Origin: Paracoccaceae bacterium
Lineage (GTDB): Bacteria > Pseudomonadota > Alphaproteobacteria > Rhodobacterales > Rhodobacteraceae
Assembly (NCBI GenBank): GCA_013373325.1
Contig: JABXIA010000362.1
Coordinates: forward strand, 1-39,762
DNA length: 39,762 nt
Reading direction: 5' to 3'
Positions 25,694 through 33,083 of the stretch are shown piece after piece. A model generated the notes under the pieces. It searched no databases and was not told where the DNA came from. It worked only from the letters and a program-made list of their open reading frames with translations. A program made the position numbers and the translations under genes. Positions within the stretch are counted from its first letter, which is position 1; each line of letters begins with the position of its first letter.

Positions 25694-26458
25694 ATGAAAC
25701 CTTGGGCGTTGTTCAGTCATTCCATAGGAATGCTTGTACGGAACTTTGGTGACTTGCTTAAGGTGTTTCTTGTACCAGTACTTCTGATTGTGGTGAGCTT
25801 TTCAGCGTTTCTCGAACTGTCCGGGTTGCCGGATTTCCTGCAGTCGGGCACGGTATCGGTCTTACCAGAGAGTGCCACCCAAAACGGGCTCCCGCTTTTA
25901 GTTGTGTTTGTAACCCTTTTTATCGGAATTTGGAGTGTGGTTGCCTGGCACCGATTTGTTTTGCTTGAAGAGATACCAGAAAGCTGGGTACCGCGAGTTC
26001 AGGGAGACAGGATAATGGCCTACTTTGGTAGATCGATACAGATCGTCCTCGTACTCATCTGTATGATGATTCCGCTGCTCCTGATTGTTATGCTAACAAC
26101 GTCTGTCCTAAGTTTTGCAGTGCCAGCCGTGATGGAGCTGATTGACTTACCTCTCGCAATCTTACTCACGTACTTGGTTCTTAGGCTTTCAGTGCTTTTG
26201 CCGGCAGCGGCACTGGGCGCCAAATTTGAGGTTGGCGACGCTTGGCGCTCGACCAAAAATGCCTTTGGTGATCTTCTGGGGCTGGCAGCCATTCTTGTCG
26301 CCGCTCAATTTGCTGGCCAGTTTGTTGTGGACTCCCTGTCAGAATTACCGATTCTGAATTTAGTATCCGCACTTGTCGTATCTGCCGCTCTTGCACTGGT
26401 GAATATCAGCATTCTAACAACACTTTACGGTCATTACGTAGAAGGCCGCCCCATCTAA
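25694..26458 (+). CDS. Multi-pass membrane protein of unknown function
   Basis: The 254-aa protein is strongly hydrophobic with about six membrane segments: near 22-42 (LKVFLVPVLLIVVSFSAFLEL), 68-87 (LPLLVVFVTLFIGIWSVVAW), 115-140 (IVLVLICMMIPLLLIVMLTTSVLSF), 145-175, 195-215 and 220-242. WHRFVLLEE after the second segment and GDAWRSTKNAFGDLLGLAAIL before the fifth recall families of uncharacterised glycerophosphoryl-like/YciC-type membrane proteins, but I do not recognise it with confidence. The start ATG 25694 gives a sensible N-terminus (MKPWALFSHSIGMLVRNFGD). The codons are visibly AT-richer than in argG and ilvA on either side. Confidence 0.75.
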   Translation: MKPWALFSHSIGMLVRNFGDLLKVFLVPVLLIVVSFSAFLELSGLPDFLQSGTVSVLPESATQNGLPLLVVFVTLFIGIWSVVAWHRFVLLEEIPESWVPRVQGDRIMAYFGRSIQIVLVLICMMIPLLLIVMLTTSVLSFAVPAVMELIDLPLAILLTYLVLRLSVLLPAAALGAKFEVGDAWRSTKNAFGDLLGLAAILVAAQFAGQFVVDSLSELPILNLVSALVVSAALALVNISILTTLYGHYVEGRPI

Positions 26459-26486
26459 ACCCCGGTATTCTTATGTATGCTTCGCA

Positions 26487-26510
26487 CCCGCCCCTTGCCT
26501 TGGGGGCGGG
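26487..26510. promoter_or_regulatory. GC-rich hairpin before ilvA
   Basis: CCCGCCCC (26487-26494) and GGGGCGGG (26503-26510) form a perfect 8-bp stem with an 8-base loop, 20 bp before the ilvA start and 28 bp after the preceding stop. There is no T-run, so it may be a weak terminator of the upstream gene or a structure in the ilvA leader. Confidence 0.5.
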
Positions 26511-26530
26511 CATGCGCCACTGAAGGATGC

Positions 26531-27757
26531 ATGAGCGATTTCAAGACCCAAGCCCGCGCTGCTGAGCAGGCAATGCGCGATGTATTCCCTGCAACTCCGC
26601 TGCAGCGCAATGTGCATCTGTCCGAACGCTTTGGCGCGGACATTTACCTGAAGCGCGAAGACCTGAGCCCGGTCCGTTCCTACAAGATCCGCGGCGCAAT
26701 GAATGCGATGCGCAAGCAGCCGGATCAGGAGCTGTTTGTCTGCGCCTCAGCTGGCAACCATGCGCAAGGCGTCGCCTTCATGTGCCGCCAAATGGGCAAG
26801 CGCGGGGTGATCTTCATGCCCGTTACCACGCCGCAGCAAAAGATCCAAAAGACCCGTATGTTCGGTGGAGACAACATTGAGATCCACTTGGTCGGTGACT
26901 ATTTCGATGTCTGTCTGGCCGCCGCGCAGGAATGGTGCGCGCAAGAGGGCGGTCATTTCCTGTCACCCTTTGATGATGCTGACGTGATTGAAGGGCAGGC
27001 CTCTATCGCCGTAGAAATAGAAGAGCAGCTGGGCAAGGCGCCTGATCATGTTCTGCTGCCGGTCGGCGGCGGAGGGATGTCTGCAGGTGTGTCGTCGTGG
27101 TTCGGTGAAGAGGTGCACAGCCTGTTTGTGGAGCCAAACGGAGGCGCCTGCCTGCGGGCGGCGCTGGCGGCAGGCAGGCCCGTACCGCTGGACACTGTCG
27201 ACACTTTCGTAGATGGCGCAGCGGTGGGCCGGATTGGCGATATGCCTTTCGACATTTTGAAGAACGTGCCACTGCCGGACGTTCTGGCGATCTCTGAAGA
27301 CCGGATCTGCGCAACCATCATAGAAATGCTGAATGTCGAAGGCATTGTGCTGGAGCCGGCAGGAGCGCTGTCCGTTGAGGCGCTGCAGGATGTGCGCTCC
27401 TGGATCCGCGGCAAAACCGTGGTTTGCGTCACTTCCGGCGGCAACTTCGACTTCGAACGCCTGCCTGAGGTCAAGGAGCGGGCACAGCGTTATTCGGGGG
27501 TTAAGAAGTACTTCATTCTGCGGCTGCCGCAGCGGCCGGGAGCGTTGAAGGAATTCCTTGGCATTCTGGGGCCTGAGGATGATATTGCCCGCTTTGAGTA
27601 CATGAAAAAGTCGGCACGCAATTTCGGTTCTGTACTGATCGGGATCGAGACCAAGCGGCCCGAGAACTTTGAGCAGCTGTTTGCGCGTCTTGACGCTGCG
27701 GGCATGACCTACACGGATATCACCAGAGACGAGACACTGGCGCAGTTTGTCATCTGA
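26531..27757 (+). CDS. ilvA: Threonine ammonia-lyase (threonine dehydratase)
   Basis: IlvA deaminates threonine to 2-oxobutyrate, the first committed step to isoleucine. The protein of about 408 aa has the PLP-binding lysine in SPVRSYKIRGAMNAM (Lys 52), the substrate loop CASAGNHAQGVAF, the phosphate-binding loop PVGGGGMSAG and VTSGGNFDFERL. A single C-terminal ACT-like domain (from about 330: KKYFILRLPQRPGALKEFLGIL) follows, rather than the two of E. coli IlvA; this short form is common. The frame is open from 26477, but ATG 26531 has GAAGGA upstream and starts at the usual MSDFKTQA. It converges on the Hpt gene with 13 bp between the stops. Confidence 0.93.
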   Translation: MSDFKTQARAAEQAMRDVFPATPLQRNVHLSERFGADIYLKREDLSPVRSYKIRGAMNAMRKQPDQELFVCASAGNHAQGVAFMCRQMGKRGVIFMPVTTPQQKIQKTRMFGGDNIEIHLVGDYFDVCLAAAQEWCAQEGGHFLSPFDDADVIEGQASIAVEIEEQLGKAPDHVLLPVGGGGMSAGVSSWFGEEVHSLFVEPNGGACLRAALAAGRPVPLDTVDTFVDGAAVGRIGDMPFDILKNVPLPDVLAISEDRICATIIEMLNVEGIVLEPAGALSVEALQDVRSWIRGKTVVCVTSGGNFDFERLPEVKERAQRYSGVKKYFILRLPQRPGALKEFLGILGPEDDIARFEYMKKSARNFGSVLIGIETKRPENFEQLFARLDAAGMTYTDITRDETLAQFVI

Positions 27758-27770
27758 CCCAGAGCGGGGA

Positions 27771-28094
27771 TCAGAACTTTTCGGACAGACCACTCAGAAA
27801 AGCGGACTTGGAAGCTTGGAAATTGGCGATGATGGCGGCAACGTCGACGCCTTCTGCTTCCCCCTGTGCGGACCTTCGCTCACCGTCCAGGCACATTGAA
27901 GAAAACTCTTCAAATCCAAGGTTGAGAGCGCTGCCTTTCAGAAAGTGCAGGTCTTGTTCAAGCTGGCCGCGGTTGCCGCCTTCCAGCTTGCCAATGACTT
28001 CTTCGACCTCTTCCAGGAAAATGTCGACGACTTCCCCGAAATCCTCGGGGCCTACCTCGTCGCGCAGCTCTGTCACGCGTGGCCAGTCAATCAT
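27771..28094 (-). CDS. Hpt (histidine phosphotransfer) domain protein
   Basis: This 107-aa protein is a single Hpt domain. The phosphorylatable histidine is in LHFLKGSALNLGFEEFS (His 50), with the usual K and G following. Helices on both sides (EDFGEVVDIFLEEVEEVIGKLEGG) would form the four-helix bundle. Such proteins carry phosphoryl groups between a hybrid histidine kinase and a response regulator. Divergent from it by 159 bp is a response regulator fused to a PP2C-type phosphatase, its likely partner. No histidine kinase is adjacent. ATG 28094 is preceded by AAGGA about ten bases upstream. Confidence 0.9.
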   Translation of the reverse strand: MIDWPRVTELRDEVGPEDFGEVVDIFLEEVEEVIGKLEGGNRGQLEQDLHFLKGSALNLGFEEFSSMCLDGERRSAQGEAEGVDVAAIIANFQASKSAFLSGLSEKF

Positions 28095-28253
28095 GTGATA
28101 CGTCCTTACGATCTTTCGCTGTGCGCATATCTTAAGTTGCTTGCAGTAAAAATATGGTGAAATAAAGTAGGAAGCTCAAATTTTAGGCTTCACCGCCTGT
28201 TAAATCTCTGGGCCGATAGTATCACAAGATCTTCTGATTTTGCCATTTGTGAG

Positions 28254-29534
28254 GTGCCTTCGGTGCTGCCAGAAAGTTCGATGGACGACGAGGACCAGAC
28301 AGTGGCCGGATCAATACGCCGTGTGCTGGTTGTGGACGACAGCCGCCTGCAAAGACGCATTCTTGTGGCGTCTCTCAAGAAATGGGGATTCGAGGTCGTC
28401 GAAGCCGACAGCGGCGAGGCAGCCATGGAGATATGCGAGCAGGAGACCCCTGATCTGATTCTCAGCGACTGGATGATGCCAGGAATGAACGGGCTGGAGT
28501 TTTGCCGTGCGTTCCGCGCCCGTGCCAGCGAGGACTATGCCTACTTCATCCTTCTGACCTCCAAGAGTGAAAAGAATGAGGTCGCTGAAGGGCTTGATGC
28601 AGGTGCCGATGATTTTCTGACGAAGCCGGTCAGTTCTGATGAACTTCGGGCAAGAATCTCCGCCGGCGAGCGCATATTGCGGATGCAGCGGGAGCTTTCT
28701 GAGAAGAACCGCATCGTTTCGGAGACCCTGGGCGAACTGCAGCGGGTCTATGACGCCATCGACAAAGATCTGATTCAAGCCCGAAAAATCCAGGAATCCC
28801 TGGTACCAGAGCTTTCGAAAGAGTTTGGGTCTTCCACGGTCAGTTTGCTGCTGAAACCTTGCGGCCACATTGGCGGGGATCTGGTCGGGATGTTCTCCCC
28901 CGGAGTGAACCGAATCGGCTTCTACTCGATCGACGTGTCTGGCCATGGCATTACCTCTGCAATGATGACAGCGCGACTGGGCGGTTACCTGTCTTCCAAT
29001 TACTTTGACCAAAATGTCGGCATGGAGAAGCGGTTCAACCGTTTCTATGCCCTGCGCCAGCCGGAGGAGGTGGCCAGTCTTCTGAACGCACGGCTGATTG
29101 CCGACACCGGGATCGAAGAATATTTTACCATGGCGTATTGCATCGCTGACCTGCGCAGCGGGGTCGTCAAGATGGTGCAAGCCGGTCATCCGCATCCGTT
29201 GCTGCTGCGTAAGTCCGGTGAAATGGAGTTCATTGGCAAAGGTGGCGTTCCTGTCGGCCTAGTACCGGATATCGGCTACAGCCAGGAAGAATTTAAAATG
29301 GAACACGGCGATAGGTTGCTGCTGTTTTCTGACGGATTCACCGAAGCTCGGTTGGAAGATGGGTCCATGCTTGAGCCGGAGGGCTTGATAGATCTGGTGC
29401 AGAAATGCGGACCAGAGCAGAGCGGGAAAGAGTTCCTCGACGACCTTTATTGGCATCTGACCCAGATGATGAGTAATGAACATGGGCTGGAAGATGACGT
29501 CTCCGCCACCTTGTTTGAATACCAAGGTCCATAG
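28254..29534 (+). CDS. Response regulator with RsbU/SpoIIE-type PP2C phosphatase output
   Basis: The protein of about 426 aa has an N-terminal receiver domain (about 22-140: VLVVDDSRLQRRIL, phospho-Asp in LILSDWMMPGMNG, Thr of LLTSK, Lys of LTKPV). A helical linker (RMQRELSEKNRIVSETLGELQRVYDAIDKDL) leads to a SpoIIE/RsbU-like Ser/Thr phosphatase domain with metal-binding GGDLVG, SIDVSGHGITSAMM, LLLFSDGFTEAR and the ending EDDVSATLFEY. It probably dephosphorylates an anti-sigma-factor antagonist when its receiver is phosphorylated, but no STAS or anti-sigma gene is nearby. The start is uncertain: GTG 28254, GTG 28263 (GAGG eight bases upstream) and ATG 28281 are all possible. The divergent Hpt gene is a plausible phosphodonor. 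Confidence 0.9.
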   Translation: MPSVLPESSMDDEDQTVAGSIRRVLVVDDSRLQRRILVASLKKWGFEVVEADSGEAAMEICEQETPDLILSDWMMPGMNGLEFCRAFRARASEDYAYFILLTSKSEKNEVAEGLDAGADDFLTKPVSSDELRARISAGERILRMQRELSEKNRIVSETLGELQRVYDAIDKDLIQARKIQESLVPELSKEFGSSTVSLLLKPCGHIGGDLVGMFSPGVNRIGFYSIDVSGHGITSAMMTARLGGYLSSNYFDQNVGMEKRFNRFYALRQPEEVASLLNARLIADTGIEEYFTMAYCIADLRSGVVKMVQAGHPHPLLLRKSGEMEFIGKGGVPVGLVPDIGYSQEEFKMEHGDRLLLFSDGFTEARLEDGSMLEPEGLIDLVQKCGPEQSGKEFLDDLYWHLTQMMSNEHGLEDDVSATLFEYQGP

Positions 29535-29563
29535 GGGCGTTTTTCACTCCAGAATGCTGACGT

Positions 29564-29579
29564 CCTGGCCGCGGCTAGG
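29564..29579 (+). terminator. Probable intrinsic terminator after the PP2C response regulator gene
   Basis: CCTGGC-CGCG-GCTAGG forms a 6-bp stem (one G-T pair) with a 4-base loop, followed at once by ATTTTGTGTTT. It sits 29 bp after the stop and just before the convergent Nudix gene. Confidence 0.6.
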
Positions 29580-29588
29580 ATTTTGTGT

Positions 29589-30053
29589 TTAGTACTTCGG
29601 CTGCCCCGGCCGCAGGCAGAGCGCTAGCTGAGCGGCAAAGTAGCGGTCTCCGGCATTACCCAGTTTGGCGGCAGCTTCAGCTGGGTCTATCCAGAGCGCT
29701 TCATGTCCTTGCTCTGCCGGCGGGCCGATCCTGCGCAGAGGCCTGGCCACATAAATGTGGCACAATTTTTCGGCCCAAAGATCGTATTCCGGCATATAGG
29801 CGAAGCGCCTGAAGGCTCCCAGTTTCCGTGGAGAGTGGATTTTCCAGCCTGTTTCCTCATAGACCTCGCGATGTAGGGCTGGGATAGGCGACTCGCCAGG
29901 GTCGATACCTCCTCCGGGCAGCTGCAGATCCGGATGAGGATCATACTGACAGGTGATCAAAAGCTTTCCGTCGCGGGGCAGAAGCGCATATGCGCCCGGG
30001 CGCATCTGGTAGCGCCGGCCCTTTTGCGGTGTGTCGCCAAAACGTCTGATCAA
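29589..30053 (-). CDS. Nudix hydrolase
   Basis: This 154-aa Nudix protein carries the complete Nudix box (GGGIDPGESPIPALHREVYEETGW, about 47-70, matching Gx5Ex7REUxEExGU). It hydrolyses a nucleoside-diphosphate-linked compound; the substrate cannot be read from sequence. MRPGAYALLPRDGKLLITCQYDPHPDLQLPGG is typical of small Nudix enzymes related to NTP or ADP-ribose hydrolases. It is transcribed away from hslO, and the 77 bp between them must hold both start regions. Confidence 0.88.
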   Translation of the reverse strand: MIRRFGDTPQKGRRYQMRPGAYALLPRDGKLLITCQYDPHPDLQLPGGGIDPGESPIPALHREVYEETGWKIHSPRKLGAFRRFAYMPEYDLWAEKLCHIYVARPLRRIGPPAEQGHEALWIDPAEAAAKLGNAGDRYFAAQLALCLRPGQPKY

Positions 30054-30064
30054 GGGCCGGCCCC

Positions 30065-30092
30065 TTCACTCTGGTGTCGTTTTTCCTATATA
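30065..30092 (+). promoter_or_regulatory. Possible promoter of hslO
   Basis: TTCACT (30065-30070) and TATATA (30087-30092), separated by 16 bp, stand 39 bp before the hslO start. The -10 area CCTATAT also resembles the heat-shock sigma-32 type, which would suit a chaperone gene. The match is weak. Confidence 0.35.
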
Positions 30093-30130
30093 GCCCCGGT
30101 ATGCCAATCCCCGGCCCGTAAGGAAACCCC

Positions 30131-31117
30131 ATGACTCTTGGTTCGAAAATCGCGTGGGACGACACCGTCCTGCCCTTCCAGCTTGATGCTTCCGACATGC
30201 GCGGCCGCGTTGCGCGGCTTGACGGAGTTCTGGACGGCATCCTGAAACAGCATGACTACCCGCCTGTCGTTGAGGCGCTGGTTGCTGAGATGGCGCTTTT
30301 GACAGCATTGATCGGTCAGACGATTTCCCTGCGCTGGAAGTTGTCTCTGCAGGTCCAGTCCAAAGGGGCGGTGCGGATGATCGCAACTGATTACTACGCG
30401 CCGCAAAAGGAGGGTGAGATCGGCCAGATTCGCGCTTATGCCAGCTTTGACCGCGACCGTCTGACCGGCAGCAATCCTTTTGATCAGGTGGGCGAAGGGT
30501 ATTTCGCTATTCTGATCGATCAGGGCAATGGTACCCAGCCCTATCAGGGCATCACGCCGCTGTCCGGAAAGTCTCTGAGTGCCTGTGCTGAGTCATATTT
30601 CGCGCAGTCAGAACAGCTGCCGACCATGTTCAAGCTCAGCTTTGGAAAATCGGCTGAACCGGGGGTCGCAGAGCATTGGCGCGCCGGCGGTGTTATGCTG
30701 CAGAGCATGCCTAAGGCCTCTCCCTTTTCAGCGCAGGGCGAAGGTTCCGGCGATGTTCTTCAAGCAATCGACCTGGTTTCCGGGGACGAGGAAGAGAATT
30801 GGAACCGTGCCACAGCGCTGCTGAGCACGGTAGAAGAGCTCGAACTGATCGGCCCGTCGGTGACCCCCACCGATCTGCTGATTCGATTGTTTCACGAGGA
30901 ACAACCGCGGGTCTATGACACCCAGCCAGTGCGCTTTGGCTGCACCTGTTCCGAGGACCGGGTACGGCAAAGCCTGTCGATCTACTCAGCCAAGGACATC
31001 CAGAAGATGACCACGGATGATGGCAGGGTGACTGCCGACTGCCAATTCTGCGGTGCGCATTATAATCTGGATCCGGCAAGCGTAGGATTTGACGCGGAAA
31101 ACCCGCCCAGTGAGTGA
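30131..31117 (+). CDS. hslO: Redox-regulated molecular chaperone Hsp33
   Basis: Hsp33 is a holdase chaperone switched on by oxidation. The 328-aa protein has the N-terminal chaperone fold and, in its C-terminal redox switch, the four zinc-binding cysteines as CTC (271, 273) and CQFC (304, 307), the family CxC...CxxC pattern. The region LFHEEQPRVYDTQPVRFGCTC is typical. ATG 30131 follows GTAAGGAAACCCC. The gene overlaps the start of the next Nudix gene by 8 bp and begins the plus-strand run hslO-Nudix-CCA enzyme. A near-match to parS (14 of 16) lies at 30888-30903 within the LFHEE codons. Confidence 0.95.
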   Translation: MTLGSKIAWDDTVLPFQLDASDMRGRVARLDGVLDGILKQHDYPPVVEALVAEMALLTALIGQTISLRWKLSLQVQSKGAVRMIATDYYAPQKEGEIGQIRAYASFDRDRLTGSNPFDQVGEGYFAILIDQGNGTQPYQGITPLSGKSLSACAESYFAQSEQLPTMFKLSFGKSAEPGVAEHWRAGGVMLQSMPKASPFSAQGEGSGDVLQAIDLVSGDEEENWNRATALLSTVEELELIGPSVTPTDLLIRLFHEEQPRVYDTQPVRFGCTCSEDRVRQSLSIYSAKDIQKMTTDDGRVTADCQFCGAHYNLDPASVGFDAENPPSE

Positions 31118-31727
31118 CCCTGTCCAGGATCTGGTGAACCGGATTTCTGCTGCCCTGAGCGGTCAGGGCGGCGGCTCGTCCGATTTTGATCTGAATCCTG
31201 ACGCCGCGCTGCCGGCAGGGCGCAAGCTGCGCCCGGCTGGTGTGCTGGTTCCCGTCACCATTGCATCGGGCACGCCGCGTCTGATTCTGACGAAGCGGTC
31301 CTCAGCACTGAAGCATCATCCGGGTCAGATTGCCTTTCCAGGCGGCAAGGTGGACGCAGGCGACAAGGACGCCTGCGCTGCCGCGCTGCGGGAAGCTTGG
31401 GAAGAGATTGGCCTTCCGCAAGATCTTCCTCAAATCATCGGCTGCTTGCCTGAGCATGAAACCGTGACTGGTTTTTCCGTCACTCCGGCGGTTGCACTGA
31501 TCCGGGACTTTTTTGAGGAACATCCCGAAACTGGCGAAGTGGCTGAGGTGTTTTCGGTTCCGCTGGAACATGTTCTTAAGCCTGAGAACTATATCATCGA
31601 ATCCCGCCGCTGGCGCGGCACCCGCCGCCGCTATTATACAGTCCCCTATGGGCCGTATTACATTTGGGGAGCCACTGCACGAATGCTGCGCGGGTTCGCG
31701 GCCAGGATGGAGGGGGAATGCGGCTAA
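31110..31727 (+). CDS. Nudix hydrolase, CoA pyrophosphatase type
   Basis: This protein of about 205 aa has LILTKRSSALKHHPGQIAFPGGKVDAGDKDACAAALREAWEEIGL, which joins the CoA-diphosphatase pre-motif (LTxRSxxLxxHxGQxxFPGG) to a Nudix box (REAWEEIG, about 94-101). Relatives (NudL/Nudt7 type) split coenzyme A and its derivatives into phosphopantetheine and 3',5'-ADP. The frame is open from a TTG at 31089, but GTG 31110 gives MSDPVQDLVNRI and an 8-bp overlap with hslO, the usual coupled arrangement. Its end overlaps the CCA-enzyme gene by 10 bp. Confidence 0.88.
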   Translation: MSDPVQDLVNRISAALSGQGGGSSDFDLNPDAALPAGRKLRPAGVLVPVTIASGTPRLILTKRSSALKHHPGQIAFPGGKVDAGDKDACAAALREAWEEIGLPQDLPQIIGCLPEHETVTGFSVTPAVALIRDFFEEHPETGEVAEVFSVPLEHVLKPENYIIESRRWRGTRRRYYTVPYGPYYIWGATARMLRGFAARMEGECG

Positions 31728-32869
31728 ACCAGTCATGGCTGAAGAACCCGGCAACACAAGCTGTGTGCCTGGCCGTTGCAGCGGATGGGGCGCAAGTGCT
31801 GTTTGTTGGCGGCTGTGTGCGTAATGCGCTGTTGGGTGAACCGGTTTCCGATATGGATCTTGCCACTGATGCGCTGCCGGAACAGGTGATGGAGCTTGCC
31901 GCCCGGGCAGGTATAAAAGCGGTGCCGACGGGAATAGACCATGGCACGGTAACGTTGGTCCGGAACGGGATCCCGCATGAGATCACCACCTTCCGCAAAG
32001 ACGTGGCTACTGATGGCCGCCGGGCTGTGGTAGTGTTCTCCAAGGATATCGCCGAGGATGCTCGCCGTCGCGATTTCACCATGAATGCGATCTACGCACG
32101 CCCGGATGGCGAAGTCTTAGATCCGCTGGACGGACTGGCGGACCTCACCAGGCGCCGGGTGCGGTTTATCGGGAAGGCGGAGAACCGGATCCGTGAGGAT
32201 TACCTGCGCAGCCTTCGGTATTTTCGCTTTCACGCTTGGTTCGGTGATCAAGTACAGGGACTTGACGCGGATGCGTTGGCGGCGATTGCGGCCAATCTGG
32301 ACGGGCTCGCTGCCTTGTCCAGGGAGCGGGTTGGGGCTGAATTTCTGAAGCTTCTGGCAGCACCCGACCCGGCACCGGCGGTCGCGGCGATGCGTCAGGC
32401 TGGTGTTTTGGCTAGCGTCATATCCGGGGCGGATGACCGGGCCTTGGCACCGCTTATCCATCTTGAGGCTGGGCGAATGCCATCTGGCATTCGCCGCCTT
32501 GCGGCGCTGGGCGGTGAAGATCTGCAGACGGCGCTGCGGCTGAGCAAATCCGAGGCTTCACACTTATCCGCAATTCGGGAAGCGGCCACCAGTACCGCTG
32601 GCGCAAGTGAGTTGGGTTACCGGATGGGCGAGGAGAAGGCTCTGGACGCGCTATTGCTTCGTGCTGCATTGCTGGAACAGCCGCTTTCTGCTGATTTCGA
32701 GACTGAAATAGCACTGGGCGCCAATGCGATATTTCCTGTGAAGGCCCGGGATCTGCTGCCAGACTTTAAGGGACCGGAACTGGGCGCGGCCTTGAGGGGA
32801 CTCGAAGCGGATTGGATTGCCTCTGGCTTTCGCCTTTGCCGGGAACAATTGCTGAAATCCGTCCGCTGA
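31718..32869 (+). CDS. CCA tRNA nucleotidyltransferase / poly(A) polymerase family
   Basis: This class II nucleotidyltransferase of about 383 aa adds nucleotides to tRNA 3' ends (CCA) or tails RNA. Motifs are VLFVGGCVRNALLGEPVSDMDLATDA with the metal-binding DMD (45-47), HGTVTLVRNGIPHEITTFRKD, RRRDFTMNAIYARPDGEVLDPLDGLADL, and RFIGKAENRIREDYLRSLRYFRFHAWF. The C-terminal part is the helical body. The frame is open to 31664, but ATG 31718 has GGAGGGGGA directly upstream and the usual N-terminus MRLNQSWL. It overlaps the Nudix gene by 10 bp. From sequence alone I cannot separate CCA-adding from poly(A) activity; the short length favours CCA addition. Confidence 0.92.
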   Translation: MRLNQSWLKNPATQAVCLAVAADGAQVLFVGGCVRNALLGEPVSDMDLATDALPEQVMELAARAGIKAVPTGIDHGTVTLVRNGIPHEITTFRKDVATDGRRAVVVFSKDIAEDARRRDFTMNAIYARPDGEVLDPLDGLADLTRRRVRFIGKAENRIREDYLRSLRYFRFHAWFGDQVQGLDADALAAIAANLDGLAALSRERVGAEFLKLLAAPDPAPAVAAMRQAGVLASVISGADDRALAPLIHLEAGRMPSGIRRLAALGGEDLQTALRLSKSEASHLSAIREAATSTAGASELGYRMGEEKALDALLLRAALLEQPLSADFETEIALGANAIFPVKARDLLPDFKGPELGAALRGLEADWIASGFRLCREQLLKSVR

Positions 32870-32885
32870 CAGGGAATGTCATCAG

Positions 32886-32908
32886 TGTCACAACCTTGGG
32901 GGGTGACA
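32886..32908. promoter_or_regulatory. Inverted repeat upstream of the ABC exporter genes
   Basis: TGTCAC (32886-32891) and GTGACA (32903-32908) are inverted copies 11 bases apart in the 214-bp gap between the CCA enzyme and the first ABC gene. It looks like a possible operator half-site pair for a dimeric regulator. The arms are short, so chance is not excluded. Confidence 0.3.
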
Positions 32909-32957
32909 AGACAGGAAATCTTGCGTACCCATAAGGCAGCCACCACATGACGGAGGA

Positions 32958-32990
32958 ATGCTGATGTATTACGGGATCTGGTTTCTCTAA
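32958..32990 (+). CDS. Possible 10-residue leader ORF before the ABC exporter
   Basis: ATG 32958 follows a strong ribosome site CGGAGGA and encodes MLMYYGIWFL before TAA. It lies 93 bp upstream of the first ABC exporter gene, in a gap without another gene. The peptide is very hydrophobic and aromatic. It could be a leader peptide whose translation affects the downstream genes, or a chance ORF beside a good ribosome-binding sequence. Its first residues faintly recall CydX-type small membrane proteins, but it is far too short to assign. Confidence 0.3.
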   Translation: MLMYYGIWFL

Positions 32991-33083
32991 CGCCTGAGAC
33001 CTTGCCCCGTGTGACGTGGGAGCCTTGGGCGGCCCGCTGTCTTCATCTGCATTCTGATTTGCTCGAACTCCTGGAGCACCCGC

